A DNA stretch of 64,000 nt from Rhodopseudomonas julia (GTDB taxonomy: Bacteria > Pseudomonadota > Alphaproteobacteria > Rhizobiales > Afifellaceae). Positions 37,005 to 46,010 of the stretch are shown piece by piece. A program made the position numbers and the translations under genes. Positions within the stretch are counted from its first letter, which is position 1; every line of letters starts with the position of its first letter. Below the pieces are notes generated by a model. The model saw nothing but the letters and a program-made list of their open reading frames with translations. It did no database searches and was not told where the DNA came from. The DNA lies in assembly GCF_030813515.1 (NCBI RefSeq), contig NZ_JAUSUK010000002.1, positions 1,550,001 to 1,614,000 on the forward strand, read 5' to 3'.

Positions 37005-38204
37005 ATGACCGCCACTTCCTGGCCCGAAAACAAACCCACCGCATGTCTCGTCCTTGCCGATGGTACAATCATCGAAGGTGAAGGATTGGGGGCAACGGGC
37101 AAGTCGTCCGGCGAGGTCTGCTTCAACACCGCGATGACCGGTTATCAAGAGATTTTGACCGACCCCTCTTATGCCGGGCAGATCATCACGTTCACCTTCC
37201 CGCATATCGGCAATGTGGGCACGAACGACGAAGACGTCGAAACGGTGAACATGGCCCGCAACTCCGGTGTGGCGGGTTGCGTTTTGCGCGCACCGATCAC
37301 GGAGCCGTCCAACTGGCGCGCGGCGAAGAATCTCGATGCGTGGCTGAAGTCGCGCGGCATCCCCGGCATTGCGGATGTCGATACCCGCGCGCTCACCAAT
37401 CGTATCCGCGAAAACGGCATGGCGAATGCGGTGATCGTCCACGATCCGAACGGCAATTTCGACTACGAGGCGTTGAAAGCGGAAGCGGCCGCGATGCCGG
37501 CGATGGATGGGCAGGATCTCGTACCGGGCGTCACCTCCGCGCAGCGCTATGACTGGAACGAAACAAGCTGGAAGCCCGGCCAAGGCTACGGACATCGCGA
37601 CGACGGCGAGTGCCACGTCGTGGTGGTGGATTACGGCATCAAACGGAACATCCTGCGTCTTCTGAGCGAAGAGGGCTGCAAGGTCACCGTTCTGCCGGCA
37701 ACAGCCACGGCGGAGGATATTCTGTCCCTCAATCCGGACGGGGTTTTCCTCTCCAACGGCCCCGGCGATCCGGCCGCGACCGGCACCTATGCAGTTCCGG
37801 CGATTCGCAGCGTCATCGACAGCGGCACGCCGACATTCGGCATCTGCCTCGGCCATCAGATGATGGGTCTCGCGCTCGGCGGGAAGACGGCCAAGATGCA
37901 TCAGGGCCATCACGGGGCCAATCATCCGGTCAAAGACAAGACCACGGGCAAGGTGGAAATCGTTTCGATGAACCACGGCTTCGCAATCGATCGCGACAGC
38001 CTGCCGCCCGAGGTTGAAGAGACACATATCTCCCTGTTCGACGGCTCCAATGCCGGGCTGCGCCTGAAGGACAAGCCGGTCTTTTCGGTGCAGTACCATC
38101 CCGAAGCATCGCCTGGTCCCCAGGACAGCCACTATCTTTTCCGGCGCTTCATGGATCTCGTTCACGAGAACCGCAAAGCGCCGACGGACAGGCCGCCGGC
38201 TTAA
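37005..38204 (+). CDS. carA: Carbamoyl-phosphate synthase small subunit (glutaminase)
   Basis: This 399-residue subunit hydrolyses glutamine and passes ammonia to CarB for pyrimidine and arginine synthesis. The N-terminal CarA domain shows CLVLADGTIIEGEGLGATG, MTGYQEILTDPSYAGQIITF and PHIGNVGTNDEDVE. The class I glutamine amidotransferase has nucleophile Cys281 (FGICLGHQMMG) and the His-Glu of VQYHPEASPGP. The ribosome site is weak. It is divergent from yqeY and is separated from carB by about 2.4 kb of unrelated genes, so the subunits are not in one operon here. Confidence 0.98.
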   Translation: MTATSWPENKPTACLVLADGTIIEGEGLGATGKSSGEVCFNTAMTGYQEILTDPSYAGQIITFTFPHIGNVGTNDEDVETVNMARNSGVAGCVLRAPITEPSNWRAAKNLDAWLKSRGIPGIADVDTRALTNRIRENGMANAVIVHDPNGNFDYEALKAEAAAMPAMDGQDLVPGVTSAQRYDWNETSWKPGQGYGHRDDGECHVVVVDYGIKRNILRLLSEEGCKVTVLPATATAEDILSLNPDGVFLSNGPGDPAATGTYAVPAIRSVIDSGTPTFGICLGHQMMGLALGGKTAKMHQGHHGANHPVKDKTTGKVEIVSMNHGFAIDRDSLPPEVEETHISLFDGSNAGLRLKDKPVFSVQYHPEASPGPQDSHYLFRRFMDLVHENRKAPTDRPPA

Positions 38205-38243
38205 GCCGACGGACAGCGGAGACCGGCTCGCTCGATGCCGGTC

Positions 38244-38768
38244 TCAGCTCGAGGGGACTTCTGAGCGCGCCCGTCTCTGCAAAAAGAGAAAGCGCAGCAT
38301 TTTACCTATAAGCCAGGCGAAAGTGCCGACGAGCGAGAGCCCGGACAAAGCCCATAAAGCTCCCGCTACTGTCACCGGAACGGCTGGTTCGTAGATCTGC
38401 CAGGCGCCCTTGACGATTTTCTGATCTGGGTTCCGGAATACGATCACCGGCCGCATCAGGGGCTCGGACAGCTCGAGCTCCGCCTCCTGACGGCTGAGTA
38501 TCGAGAAGCGTGCGAGAAGACGCTTCATCGACAGGCCGCGATCCTTGAGGAACGGTTCCGGCGACTGGGCGTAAAGTGCCACAGCTTCGTCGCGGTCGAG
38601 CCCGTTGCGGCGAACGTCCGCATCGAAATCGGCCACGACCTGCCGCATTTCATCGACGGCGCCGCCGAGGCGTTGCCGATACTGCTGGGCGAATTCCGGC
38701 GCCTGCGAGCCCGCGAGACCTCCCGCCAGCGCGAGTGCCAGCACGGCCGTGCGGCCCGCAACGCTCAT
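38244..38768 (-). CDS. DUF2937 family membrane protein
   Basis: This 174-residue protein has an N-terminal hydrophobic segment (AVLALALAGGLAGSQAPEFA), the family core FAQQYRQRLGGAVDEMRQVV ADFDADV (split here), a central RPVIVFRNPDQ and two C-terminal helices around VPVTVAGALWALSGLSLVGT, ending with a basic tail. DUF2937 is known mostly from alphaproteobacteria and has no assigned role. It starts 9 bp after the zinc metallopeptidase gene on the same strand, with GAGG as ribosome site, so the two are probably co-transcribed membrane-associated proteins. Confidence 0.85.
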   Translation of the reverse strand: MSVAGRTAVLALALAGGLAGSQAPEFAQQYRQRLGGAVDEMRQVVADFDADVRRNGLDRDEAVALYAQSPEPFLKDRGLSMKRLLARFSILSRQEAELELSEPLMRPVIVFRNPDQKIVKGAWQIYEPAVPVTVAGALWALSGLSLVGTFAWLIGKMLRFLFLQRRARSEVPSS

Positions 38769-38777
38769 CCTTGCGCC

Positions 38778-39647
38778 TCAAAGCGTCGAAACGCTGAAAG
38801 TATCGCAGGCATCGAGATCTCCCGATTGATAGCCTTTGCGGAACCAACCTCGCCGCTCTTCCGACGAACCATGATTGAAAGCCTCGGGCACGACATAGCC
38901 TTGCGTGCGCTTCTGGATCATATCGTCGCCGATCTGGGTCGCCGCGTTCAGCGCCTCGTCGAGATCGCCCGCCTCCAGCAAGCCTTTGTCGCGCGTCCGG
39001 TTCGCCCAGATGCCGGCATAGCAATCGGCCTGAAGTTCGACACGGACAGAAAGGGCGTTGCCCGCGCGCTCGCTCATCCCCTGACGCATCTCGTTCACTT
39101 GCGAGAGAACGCCCGTCAGATTCTGGACATGATGGCCGACTTCATGCGCAATCACATAGGCTTGCGCAAAATCGCCGGGAGCACGAAAGCGCCGCCTCAG
39201 CTCTTCGAAAAAGGACAAATCGAGGTAGAGCTTCCGGTCCCCTGGACAATAAAACGGTCCAGCCGCCCTGCCCGCCAGGCCGCAGGCGGACCGGACAGAA
39301 TTGTTGAAGAGGACAAGCGTGGGTTCAGGATAGTCCGCCCCCGCCTCGCGGAAAATGCCGCCCCAGACGTCTTCCGTCTCGGCAAGCACCGTGGCGACGA
39401 AATCGTCGGCTTCCGTTCGGGTGGAGGCGACGTCTCCAGACGGAGAGCGTTGTTCGCTTGAGATCTGCCCCGAGCTAGTCTCCACTTCGCGGAGGAGCTC
39501 CATCGGATTGATGCCGAAGACGAAGAAGAGGACTGCCGCGACGATCAGGAAGCCGATGCCGCCACCAGCACGTCCGATTGGCAGGGAGCTTCGCCCGCCG
39601 GTCCGATATTCGATATTGCTCGACTTCCGCCGACCCCGCCACCGCAT
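38778..39647 (-). CDS. Neutral zinc metallopeptidase, YpfJ family
   Basis: The 289-residue protein starts MRWRGRRKSSNIEYR, has one N-terminal membrane anchor (IGFLIVAAVLFFVFGINPME), and an outward-facing peptidase domain. The zinc motif HEVGHHVQ is at about 168-175. VWGGIFREAGADYPEPTLVL and YADCYAGIWANR-like text (here LQADCYAGIWANRTRDK) are family marks. The typical GRRKSSNIEYR start and the late third zinc ligand region place it in the YpfJ group. Substrates are unknown. It is followed by the DUF2937 gene. Confidence 0.93.
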   Translation of the reverse strand: MRWRGRRKSSNIEYRTGGRSSLPIGRAGGGIGFLIVAAVLFFVFGINPMELLREVETSSGQISSEQRSPSGDVASTRTEADDFVATVLAETEDVWGGIFREAGADYPEPTLVLFNNSVRSACGLAGRAAGPFYCPGDRKLYLDLSFFEELRRRFRAPGDFAQAYVIAHEVGHHVQNLTGVLSQVNEMRQGMSERAGNALSVRVELQADCYAGIWANRTRDKGLLEAGDLDEALNAATQIGDDMIQKRTQGYVVPEAFNHGSSEERRGWFRKGYQSGDLDACDTFSVSTL

Positions 39648-39716
39648 CCCGTGCTCCGTCCGTTGCTGCGACGGGGAAAGAAACGGAGATGGCCGGCGGT
39701 TCCGTCGCCTGAAAGC

Positions 39717-39745
39717 AAAAACGCGGCCAGGGGAGCCGCGTTTTT
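39717..39745. terminator. Intrinsic terminator downstream of the small ORF
   Basis: AAAAACGCGG (39717-39726) and CCGCGTTTTT (39736-39745) form a perfect 10-bp stem around a 9-base loop, with T-runs in both directions. On the minus strand it lies 42 bases after the small ORF's stop and 69 bases before the metallopeptidase start. Confidence 0.85.
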
Positions 39746-39787
39746 GTTCATCACACTTCTTTTACAGCGTAATCGCCGTGAGAAACC

Positions 39788-39913
39788 TCAGCTGAACCAA
39801 TGGCCTACACGCTTGAACAAGCGTGCCATGCCGCAGTTGAGAGTCGCGTAGCGATGCATATCCACGCGATCGTAACCCAGGCGAGCCCGCTGCAGGACGA
39901 TGTCATTCAACAT
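39788..39913 (-). CDS. Small basic protein of 41 residues, unknown function
   Basis: I do not recognise this product. It reads MLNDIVLQRARLGYDRVDMH, continues with RYATLNCGMARLFKRV and ends GHWFS. It is basic, with one Cys and an aromatic end. The start is fixed by an AGGAGG site 8 bases before the ATG. A longer in-frame version (to 40048) would run through the promoter, so it is unlikely. A TTGACA/17/CATATT promoter begins transcription about 70 bases upstream, and a strong terminator follows, giving a transcript of about 270 nt. It is divergent from a small HTH regulator gene and shares an 18-bp direct repeat with it. Toxin, membrane peptide or regulatory RNA roles are all possible. Confidence 0.6.
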   Translation of the reverse strand: MLNDIVLQRARLGYDRVDMHRYATLNCGMARLFKRVGHWFS

Positions 39914-39968
39914 CTGAGAGCCCTCCTCTGACAGGTTGCGTCTGACGGCACGTAGGCCGTCAAAAGGA

Positions 39969-40047
39969 GCACTATTTGCGCCTTCATCGTGAATATGTGC
40001 ACATTGTGCGCATTTGTCAAACCGGAAATGCACTTTTTGCGCCTTCA
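39969..40047. repeat. 18-bp direct repeat pair in the HTH/small-ORF control region
   Basis: GCACTATTTGCGCCTTCA (39969-39986) and GCACTTTTTGCGCCTTCA (40030-40047) match at 17 of 18 positions, 61 bp apart. One copy covers the presumed transcription start of the small ORF; the other lies upstream of its -35 and in the promoter of the HTH gene. A tandem 9-bp repeat (TGTGCACAT, TGTGCGCAT, 39996-40013) lies between. The layout fits operators for the adjacent HTH protein. Confidence 0.75.
39992..40020 (-). promoter_or_regulatory. Sigma-70-like promoter of the small ORF
   Basis: On the minus strand, TTGACA (40020-40015) is followed by a 17-bp spacer and CATATT (39997-39992). The consensus -35 and ideal spacing make this one of the clearest promoters in the window. 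The spacer is the tandem TGTGC repeat. Confidence 0.62.
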
Positions 40048-40125
40048 CGATTTCGCTATAGGCCGCAGTGTAAAAAGCCCCTAAATTCGGTCAGCTGAAA
40101 GGGACCTGCCTTGGGCGTTTCCACG

Positions 40126-40410
40126 ATGACACCCGACCAGTTCAAAGCCTGGCGAAAAAAGCTCGGAATGAAACAGAAAGAGGCAGCCGATCGGTTGGGC
40201 CTCAAAAAACGTATGATTCAGTATTACGAAACGGGCGAACGCGACGGCAAGAAGGTCAAGATCCCGAAATCCGTTCGCCTCGCCTGCTACGCGCTTTCGG
40301 TCGGGATTGCCGACTATGACGGCGAGACGGCATCGTACGAAGACGGCAAAGACACTGTCGAGGACACGAACGCCGAATCTGAGGCTTCCGCCATCGCAGA
40401 GTTGAGCTGA
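40126..40410 (+). CDS. Small HTH (Cro/C1-type) DNA-binding protein
   Basis: The ATG start gives 94 residues; a TTG at 40111 with AAAGGGA at good spacing would add five. The N-terminal half is a Cro/C1 helix-turn-helix: MTPDQFKAWRKKLGMKQKEA, then ADRLGLKKRMIQYYETGERD. The C-terminal half is acidic and low in complexity, without a known domain. A TATAGG -10 at 40057-40062 faces the gene and has a copy of the 18-bp repeat just upstream. It is most likely an autoregulator that also controls the divergent 41-residue ORF. Confidence 0.82.
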   Translation: MTPDQFKAWRKKLGMKQKEAADRLGLKKRMIQYYETGERDGKKVKIPKSVRLACYALSVGIADYDGETASYEDGKDTVEDTNAESEASAIAELS

Positions 40411-40487
40411 CCCGCTTGCTCTCCGTCGTCTCGTTTCCGCTCTGGGGTCTGTGAGGCTGCAGGTCCACAGCACTCCAGGTGGCGGCT

Positions 40488-40515
40488 TTGCCTCTTGCGC
40501 GAATTCCTCTATAAG
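40488..40515 (+). promoter_or_regulatory. Candidate promoter of carB
   Basis: TTGCCT (40488-40493), a 16-bp spacer and TATAAG (40510-40515) lie 64 bp before the carB ATG. This supports separate transcription of carB from carA. Confidence 0.4.
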
Positions 40516-40578
40516 CGCGCAACTTTCCAACCACCCGGAACCGGCCGGGCCGAACGGCCCGCCTACCAGCACGCCCCC

Positions 40579-43500
40579 ATGCCGAAACGCACCGACATCT
40601 CTTCCATTCTGGTTATTGGGGCCGGGCCGATCGTGATCGGCCAGGCCTGCGAATTCGATTATTCCGGCACACAAGCCTTGAAGGCTCTGAAGGCCGAAGG
40701 ATATCGGGTCATCCTCGTCAATTCCAATCCGGCCACGATCATGACCGATCCGGATTTGGCGGACGCCACCTATATCGAGCCGATCACGCCCGACGTCGTC
40801 ACCAAGATCATCGAAAAGGAGCGTCCCGACGCGCTCCTTCCAACGATGGGCGGGCAGACGGCGCTCAATTGCGCCTTGTCCGTGGCAAAGGCCGGCGTCC
40901 TCGATCGCTATGGCGTCACGATGATCGGCGCGCGCGCCGAAGTCATCGACAAAGCCGAGGACCGGGAGCTGTTCCGCGAGGCGATGACGAAGATCGGCCT
41001 CGATACGCCGACATCGCGTCTTGCCCATTCTCTTCCGGAAGCCCTTGCCGCGCTCGAAGAGATTGGCCTGCCGGCGATCATCCGCCCCTCCTTCACGCTC
41101 GGTGGCACCGGCGGCGGCATCGCCTACAACCGCGAAGAATTTCTCGAGATCGCCGAGCGCGGCATCGACGCCTCGCCCACCAACGAAATCCTGATCGAGG
41201 AATCGGTGCTCGGCTGGAAGGAGTACGAGATGGAGGTCGTCCGCGACAAAGCGGACAACTGCATCATCATCTGCTCCATCGAGAACATCGATCCGATGGG
41301 CGTGCACACGGGTGATTCGATCACCGTTGCTCCCGCCCTCACCCTCACCGACAAAGAATACCAGGTGATGCGGGACGCTTCGCTCGCGGTGTTGCGCGAG
41401 ATCGGGGTGGAGACCGGCGGCTCGAACGTACAGTTCGCGATCAACCCGGCCGACGGGCGCATGGTCGTCATCGAGATGAATCCGCGCGTGTCGCGTTCCT
41501 CGGCGCTTGCCTCCAAGGCGACGGGCTTTCCGATCGCGAAAGTCGCGGCACGCCTTGCCGTCGGCTACACGCTCGACGAACTCGAAAACGAGATCACCGG
41601 CGGGGCGATGCCCGCCTCCTTCGAGCCGACGATCGATTACGTCGTGACCAAGATCCCGCGTTTCGCCTTCGAGAAATTCCCGGGAGCAGAGCCCTCTTTG
41701 ACCACGTCGATGAAGTCCGTCGGCGAGGTGATGGCGATCGGGCGCTCGTTCAGCGAATCCCTGCAGAAGGCTCTTCGGGGCCTCGAGACCGGGCTCGACG
41801 GGTTGGACGAGGTGGTCATTCCGGGTCTCGGCGAAGGCGACGACAAGAACGCCATTCGCGCCGCGCTCGCCCGCCCCACTCCGGACCGGCTGTTGAAGGT
41901 GGCACAGGCGCTTCGTCTCGGCACTTCTTGCGAAGAGATCTACGAAGCCTGCGCCATCGATCCCTGGTTCTTGCGTGAGCTTGAAGGGCTGGTCGGCTGG
42001 GAGGAACGCATCCGCGCCAATGGCGTGCCGGAGGACAAGGTGGTGCTGCACCGCCTGAAGAGCCTCGGCTTTTCGGATGCTCGCCTCGCCAAGCTCGCAG
42101 GCACCGATGAAGAATCGGTGCGGGCGCTGCGCAACCGTCTCGGCGTCAGGCCGGTCTTCAAGCGCATCGACACATGTGCGGCCGAGTTCGCCGCCGCCAC
42201 GGCCTATATGTACTCGACCTACGAACGGCCCTTCCGCGCCGGCGGCGAGGCTGAGGACGAAGCGCGTCCGAGCGACCGGGAAAAGATCGTCATTCTGGGC
42301 GGCGGACCGAACCGCATCGGTCAGGGCATCGAATTCGACTATTGCTGCTGCCATGCCGCCTTCGCGCTCGCCGATGCGGGCTATGAAACGATCATGATCA
42401 ACTGCAACCCGGAGACGGTCTCCACCGACTACGACACCTCCGACCGGCTTTATTTCGAGCCGCTGACGGCGGAAGACGTGCTGGAGATCCTGCGGGTCGA
42501 ACAGAGTGCCGGAACGCTGAAGGGCGTGATCGTGCAGTTTGGCGGCCAGACGCCGCTGAAACTCGCACAGCCGCTCGAAGAAGCCGGCATTCCGATCCTC
42601 GGAACCTCACCCGATGCGATCGACCTCGCCGAGGACCGCGACCGCTTCCAGAAAGTTCTTGGGAAGCTCGGCCTCAAACAGCCGCGCAACGGCATCGCCC
42701 ATTCCGCAGAAGAAGCCTTCGCGATCGCCGAGAAGATCGGCTATCCCGTCGTCATCCGGCCGTCTTACGTGCTCGGCGGGCGCGCAATGGAAATCGTCCG
42801 CGATACCGCGCAGCTTGAGCGCTACATCAACGAGGCGGTGGTCGTCTCCGGCAAGTCTCCCGTCTTGATCGATTCCTATCTCGCCGATGCGATCGAGGTC
42901 GATGTCGATGCGCTTTGCGACGGCACCGATGTCGTCGTCTGCGGCATCATGGAGCATATCGAGGAAGCCGGGATCCATTCGGGCGATTCGGCCTGCTCGC
43001 TGCCGCCGCATTCTCTGTCCAAAGAGATCATCGAGGAGCTCGGCCGTCAGACGGCAGCGCTCGCCAAGGGGCTTTCCGTCGGCGGGCTCATGAACGTGCA
43101 ATACGCGGTCAAGGGCGACGACATCTTCGTGCTGGAGGTCAACCCGCGCGCCTCGCGAACGGTGCCTTTCGTGGCAAAGGCCGTCGGCCGCCCGATCGCA
43201 AAGCTCGCCGCGCGGATCATGGCCGGCGAAAAGTTGAAGGATCTGGAGGCGACGCCGCTCGTCCACAAGCATGTGGCCGTGAAGGAAGCCGTCTTCCCCT
43301 TCGCCCGTTTCCCCGGTGTCGACACGGTCCTCGGACCGGAGATGCGCTCGACCGGCGAAGTGATGGGCCTCGACTACGATTTTGCCGTGGCCTTTGCCAA
43401 AAGCCAGCTCGCGGGTGGCGTGCAGCTTCCCACCGGCGGCACGGCTTTCGTCTCCGTGCGCGACGGCGACAAGCCGCGCGTCATGGAGACGGTGCGTCAG

Positions 43501-43836
43501 CTTGCATCCCTTGGTTTCACGATCATCGCGACGACCGGCACGCAGCGCTTTCTGGAAGAACACGGGATCGCCTGCGCCAAGGTAAACAAGGTACTTGAAG
43601 GCCGGCCACATATCGTCGATGCTATCAAGAATGGCGAGGTGCAGCTGGTCTTCAACACCACCGAAGGCGCTCAGGCCCTCGCCGACAGCCGGTCGCTGAG
43701 ACGGGCCGCGCTGCTGCACAAAGTGCCTTATTTCACCACTTTGGCGGGAGCACGTGCTGCGGCACAGGGCATTGAAGCCCTTCTCGGCGGGCAGCTTGAA
43801 GTCAGGCCGCTACAATCCTATTTCGACGCGGCCTAA
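40579..43836 (+). CDS. carB: Carbamoyl-phosphate synthase large subunit
   Basis: The ATG at 40579 begins [20 protein letters not shown] and gives 1085 residues, the normal length. The frame is open 84 bp further upstream, but that part holds the promoter. Two homologous ATP-grasp halves are visible ([20 protein letters not shown] and [20 protein letters not shown]), each with ATP-grasp and [16 protein letters not shown] / [16 protein letters not shown] motifs, followed by the allosteric MGS-like domain ([20 protein letters not shown]). The enzyme makes carbamoyl phosphate from bicarbonate, ATP and ammonia tunnelled from CarA. Confidence 0.98.
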   Translation: MPKRTDISSILVIGAGPIVIGQACEFDYSGTQALKALKAEGYRVILVNSNPATIMTDPDLADATYIEPITPDVVTKIIEKERPDALLPTMGGQTALNCALSVAKAGVLDRYGVTMIGARAEVIDKAEDRELFREAMTKIGLDTPTSRLAHSLPEALAALEEIGLPAIIRPSFTLGGTGGGIAYNREEFLEIAERGIDASPTNEILIEESVLGWKEYEMEVVRDKADNCIIICSIENIDPMGVHTGDSITVAPALTLTDKEYQVMRDASLAVLREIGVETGGSNVQFAINPADGRMVVIEMNPRVSRSSALASKATGFPIAKVAARLAVGYTLDELENEITGGAMPASFEPTIDYVVTKIPRFAFEKFPGAEPSLTTSMKSVGEVMAIGRSFSESLQKALRGLETGLDGLDEVVIPGLGEGDDKNAIRAALARPTPDRLLKVAQALRLGTSCEEIYEACAIDPWFLRELEGLVGWEERIRANGVPEDKVVLHRLKSLGFSDARLAKLAGTDEESVRALRNRLGVRPVFKRIDTCAAEFAAATAYMYSTYERPFRAGGEAEDEARPSDREKIVILGGGPNRIGQGIEFDYCCCHAAFALADAGYETIMINCNPETVSTDYDTSDRLYFEPLTAEDVLEILRVEQSAGTLKGVIVQFGGQTPLKLAQPLEEAGIPILGTSPDAIDLAEDRDRFQKVLGKLGLKQPRNGIAHSAEEAFAIAEKIGYPVVIRPSYVLGGRAMEIVRDTAQLERYINEAVVVSGKSPVLIDSYLADAIEVDVDALCDGTDVVVCGIMEHIEEAGIHSGDSACSLPPHSLSKEIIEELGRQTAALAKGLSVGGLMNVQYAVKGDDIFVLEVNPRASRTVPFVAKAVGRPIAKLAARIMAGEKLKDLEATPLVHKHVAVKEAVFPFARFPGVDTVLGPEMRSTGEVMGLDYDFAVAFAKSQLAGGVQLPTGGTAFVSVRDGDKPRVMETVRQLASLGFTIIATTGTQRFLEEHGIACAKVNKVLEGRPHIVDAIKNGEVQLVFNTTEGAQALADSRSLRRAALLHKVPYFTTLAGARAAAQGIEALLGGQLEVRPLQSYFDAA

Positions 43837-43853
43837 GTTAGTTTCGTCAAGCA

Positions 43854-43889
43854 GGGTGTTCCCCTCACCGGTGGAGCGCCCGCTTTTTT
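43854..43889 (+). terminator. Intrinsic terminator after carB
   Basis: GGGTGTTCC (43854-43862) pairs with GGAGCGCCC (43873-43881) over 9 bp with two G-U pairs, followed by GC and six T (43884-43889). It ends 40 bp before the greA start. Confidence 0.75.
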
Positions 43890-43929
43890 GTTGCCCCCAG
43901 CCCAAAAACGAGGCGTCGTGGAGGAGAAG

Positions 43930-44403
43930 ATGGAAAAGATTCCGATGACCGCTGCCGGCCATGCGCAACTGGAATCGGAGCTCAAACGACTCACCTCCGA
44001 GGAAAGGCCGCGCATCATTCAGGCGATTTCTGAAGCTCGCGCGCATGGCGACCTCTCGGAGAATGCGGAATATCATGCCGCCAAGGAGCAACAGAGCCTG
44101 AACGAAGGCCGCATCGCGGAGCTTGAGGACAAGCTGTCGCGCGCCGACATTATCGACGTGTCGAAACTGACCGGCTCAACGGTGAAATTCGGCGCCAAGG
44201 TGAAACTCGTCGACGAAGACACCGACGAGGAAAAGACCTGGCAGATCGTCGGGGACATGGAGGCCGATGTCCGCCTCGGCCGCATCTCGATCTCCTCGCC
44301 GATCGCACGTGCCCTGATCGGCAAGAGCGTCGGCGATTCCGTCGAGGTTGCGGCTCCCGGAGGCGCGCACAGCTACGAGATCCTCGAGATCGTCTACGGC
44401 TGA
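43930..44403 (+). CDS. greA: Transcript cleavage factor GreA
   Basis: The ATG at 43930 gives 157 residues, the usual GreA size. The N-terminal coiled coil begins [20 protein letters not shown] and carries [20 protein letters not shown], with the two acidic tip residues (D, E) that stimulate RNA polymerase cleavage of backtracked RNA. The C-terminal FKBP-like domain shows [20 protein letters not shown] and ends [14 protein letters not shown] site overlaps the codons just upstream of the ATG. It follows carB after a terminator. Confidence 0.97.
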   Translation: MEKIPMTAAGHAQLESELKRLTSEERPRIIQAISEARAHGDLSENAEYHAAKEQQSLNEGRIAELEDKLSRADIIDVSKLTGSTVKFGAKVKLVDEDTDEEKTWQIVGDMEADVRLGRISISSPIARALIGKSVGDSVEVAAPGGAHSYEILEIVYG

Positions 44404-44479
44404 GCACCCTCAGAGGGGTTTTCTACTCAAAGAGCGCGCCGGCACCGTCTTGCAGCCTATGGCGCGCTCCTGCTAACTG

Positions 44480-44502
44480 GCCCGCCTGACCTTAAGGCGG
44501 GC
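44480..44502 (+). promoter_or_regulatory. Hairpin in the leader of the first GST gene
   Basis: GCCCGCCT (44480-44487) and AGGCGGGC (44495-44502) form a perfect 8-bp stem ending 6 bases before the GST ATG. The only Shine-Dalgarno-like bases (AAGG) lie in the right arm, so the stem may limit translation. There is no T-run. Confidence 0.4.
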
Positions 44503-44508
44503 ATTGCC

Positions 44509-45138
44509 ATGATCGATCTTTACACCTGGACCACTCCGAACGGCCGCAAGGTCTCCATCGCTCTTGAGGAGATGGGGCTCGCCTATGAGGTCTATCCCAT
44601 CGACATCATGGCGGACGAGCAATTCCGGCCGCAATTTCTCAAGATCAGCCCGAACAACAAGATCCCGGCGATCGTCGATCACGAGGGCGGCCAGGCGCTG
44701 ATGGAATCGGGAGCCATCCTCCTCTATCTTTCAGAAAAGACCGGCAAATTCATGCCGACCGACGAGGCCGGCCGCTGGCGGGCGATGGAATGGCTGATGT
44801 GGCAGATGGGCGGGTTCGGCCCCATGCTCGGTCAGGCGCATCATTTCTTGAAGTTCAATCCCGGCAAGGCCCCCTACGCGGAGGAGCGTTACGCCAAGGA
44901 GGCTGCGCGCCTCTACAAAGTGCTCGATACGCAGCTCGCAGAGCACGATTATCTCGCCGGGGCCTATTCGATCGCGGACATGGCCGTCTGGCCCTGGGCG
45001 TCACGCTTCGAGTGGCAGGGGATCGATCTCGGCGATTTCCCGCATGTGCGCGATTGGTATCTGCGTATCGCCGACCGGCCCGCCGTCCAACGCGGCTACG
45101 ATGTGCCGAAAAAGGACCAGGGCATTCCGCTGCCCTGA
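44509..45138 (+). CDS. Glutathione S-transferase, YfcG-like (Nu class)
   Basis: This 209-residue cytosolic protein has an N-terminal thioredoxin-like domain starting MIDLYTWTTPNGRKVSIALE, a pattern (TPNG-K) typical of YfcG/Nu-class GSTs that act as disulfide-bond reductases using glutathione. PNNKIPAIVDHEG carries the conserved cis-Pro, and ALMESGAILLYLSEK binds the gamma-glutamyl part. The helical C-terminal domain includes YSIADMAVWPWASRFEWQGI. It lies alone between greA and a convergent secreted-protein gene. Confidence 0.92.
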   Translation: MIDLYTWTTPNGRKVSIALEEMGLAYEVYPIDIMADEQFRPQFLKISPNNKIPAIVDHEGGQALMESGAILLYLSEKTGKFMPTDEAGRWRAMEWLMWQMGGFGPMLGQAHHFLKFNPGKAPYAEERYAKEAARLYKVLDTQLAEHDYLAGAYSIADMAVWPWASRFEWQGIDLGDFPHVRDWYLRIADRPAVQRGYDVPKKDQGIPLP

Positions 45139-45204
45139 CGGATCGGCGCAGCAAAGCGTAACGCTCCGCGCCCGCAGGCGCGAAGCTTCGATTTCCTGAT
45201 GAGA

Positions 45205-45900
45205 CTACTGCGTGCCGGCGTTCCCGCGTCGCACATCCACATCCGACGCACGGATTTCGTGCGCGGCCTCCATCAATTTGGCGGCCGCGCTGGCGCACGA
45301 ATCCGCGCTCTCTTTCGGTGAGCACGTCACGCGGATCGTCGTATCGCCCTGGCGCAGTCTGAAGCTTGTGCCACCTTTGGCCATGCCATGCCCGCGATGG
45401 CCGTGCCACTTCATGCCGTGGTGGCCGCCGGGCCCCATGGCCGCAGGGCCGGGGCCCCTCTGACGCCAGCCGCCAGGTCCGGGTCGCTGCATCGGCTGTT
45501 GCCCTGCCCAATCGCCCGGATAGCCCCGGCCACCGCCATACCAATCATTACCAGGCCCATTCCCGGGCCCCATTCCGGCGCTGGGCGCCATCATGCAATT
45601 GCCCGGGCCCCAGCCGCCATAACCAGGCCCGCCCCAGCCGGAGCCACCCCAGCCAGAGCCGTAACGTTGCATCGGTGGGTTCTGCGAGGACGACGTATCA
45701 TCGTCTGTCTGCGATGGCCCATCCTGATCGGGCATCATGTCCATATCCGGATCTGACTCCATGTCTTGATCGGGATTCGGCGCATTCATATCGGGCGGCG
45801 AAGCGGGTTGCTGAGCAGATTGTTCAGCCCCCGTCTGGGCATAGGCCAGTGTGGACATGCTAAGAGCGAGAGCGGTGCTCGCGGCAAGAAGTCTGCGCAT
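45205..45900 (-). CDS. Secreted Gly/Met/Asp-rich protein with His-Met cluster, unknown function
   Basis: The ATG at 45900 (GGGAG site) gives 231 residues with a clear signal peptide (MRRLLAASTALALSMSTLAY, cleaved at AYA-QTGA). The mature part has a Pro/Asp/Met-rich stretch (PDMNAPNPDQDMESDPDMDM), a Gly/Trp-rich section (YGSGWGGSGWGGPGYGGWGP), a His/Met/Gly cluster (GGHHGMKWHGHRGHGMAKGG) and a more ordered C-terminus with two Cys (VTCSPKESADSCASAAAKLM). The His/Met cluster suggests metal binding, but no known domain is recognised. It is downstream of a second GST gene on the same strand, 110 bp away. Confidence 0.75.
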   Translation of the reverse strand: MRRLLAASTALALSMSTLAYAQTGAEQSAQQPASPPDMNAPNPDQDMESDPDMDMMPDQDGPSQTDDDTSSSQNPPMQRYGSGWGGSGWGGPGYGGWGPGNCMMAPSAGMGPGNGPGNDWYGGGRGYPGDWAGQQPMQRPGPGGWRQRGPGPAAMGPGGHHGMKWHGHRGHGMAKGGTSFRLRQGDTTIRVTCSPKESADSCASAAAKLMEAAHEIRASDVDVRRGNAGTQ

Positions 45901-46010
45901 TCGTATCTCCCATTGAGGCGCCCCTCCTTGACAGAACACGTGCAAAGAGCCCTTCGTTGCGTGAATTTCAGGTAACGTTTGCAGTACCCATTCCAGCGCA
46001 CGGCCCACGC

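Noticed and set aside
39914-40048. An 86-codon version of the small ORF starting at 40048
   Set aside because: The extra codons span the promoter, the transcription start and one copy of the direct repeat; only the 41-codon form has an AGGAGG site.
40081-42354. A 757-codon open frame antisense to carB
   Set aside because: It lies opposite the highly conserved carB gene, has an Asp/Arg/His-rich composition typical of the complement of GC-rich coding sequence, and shows no domain.
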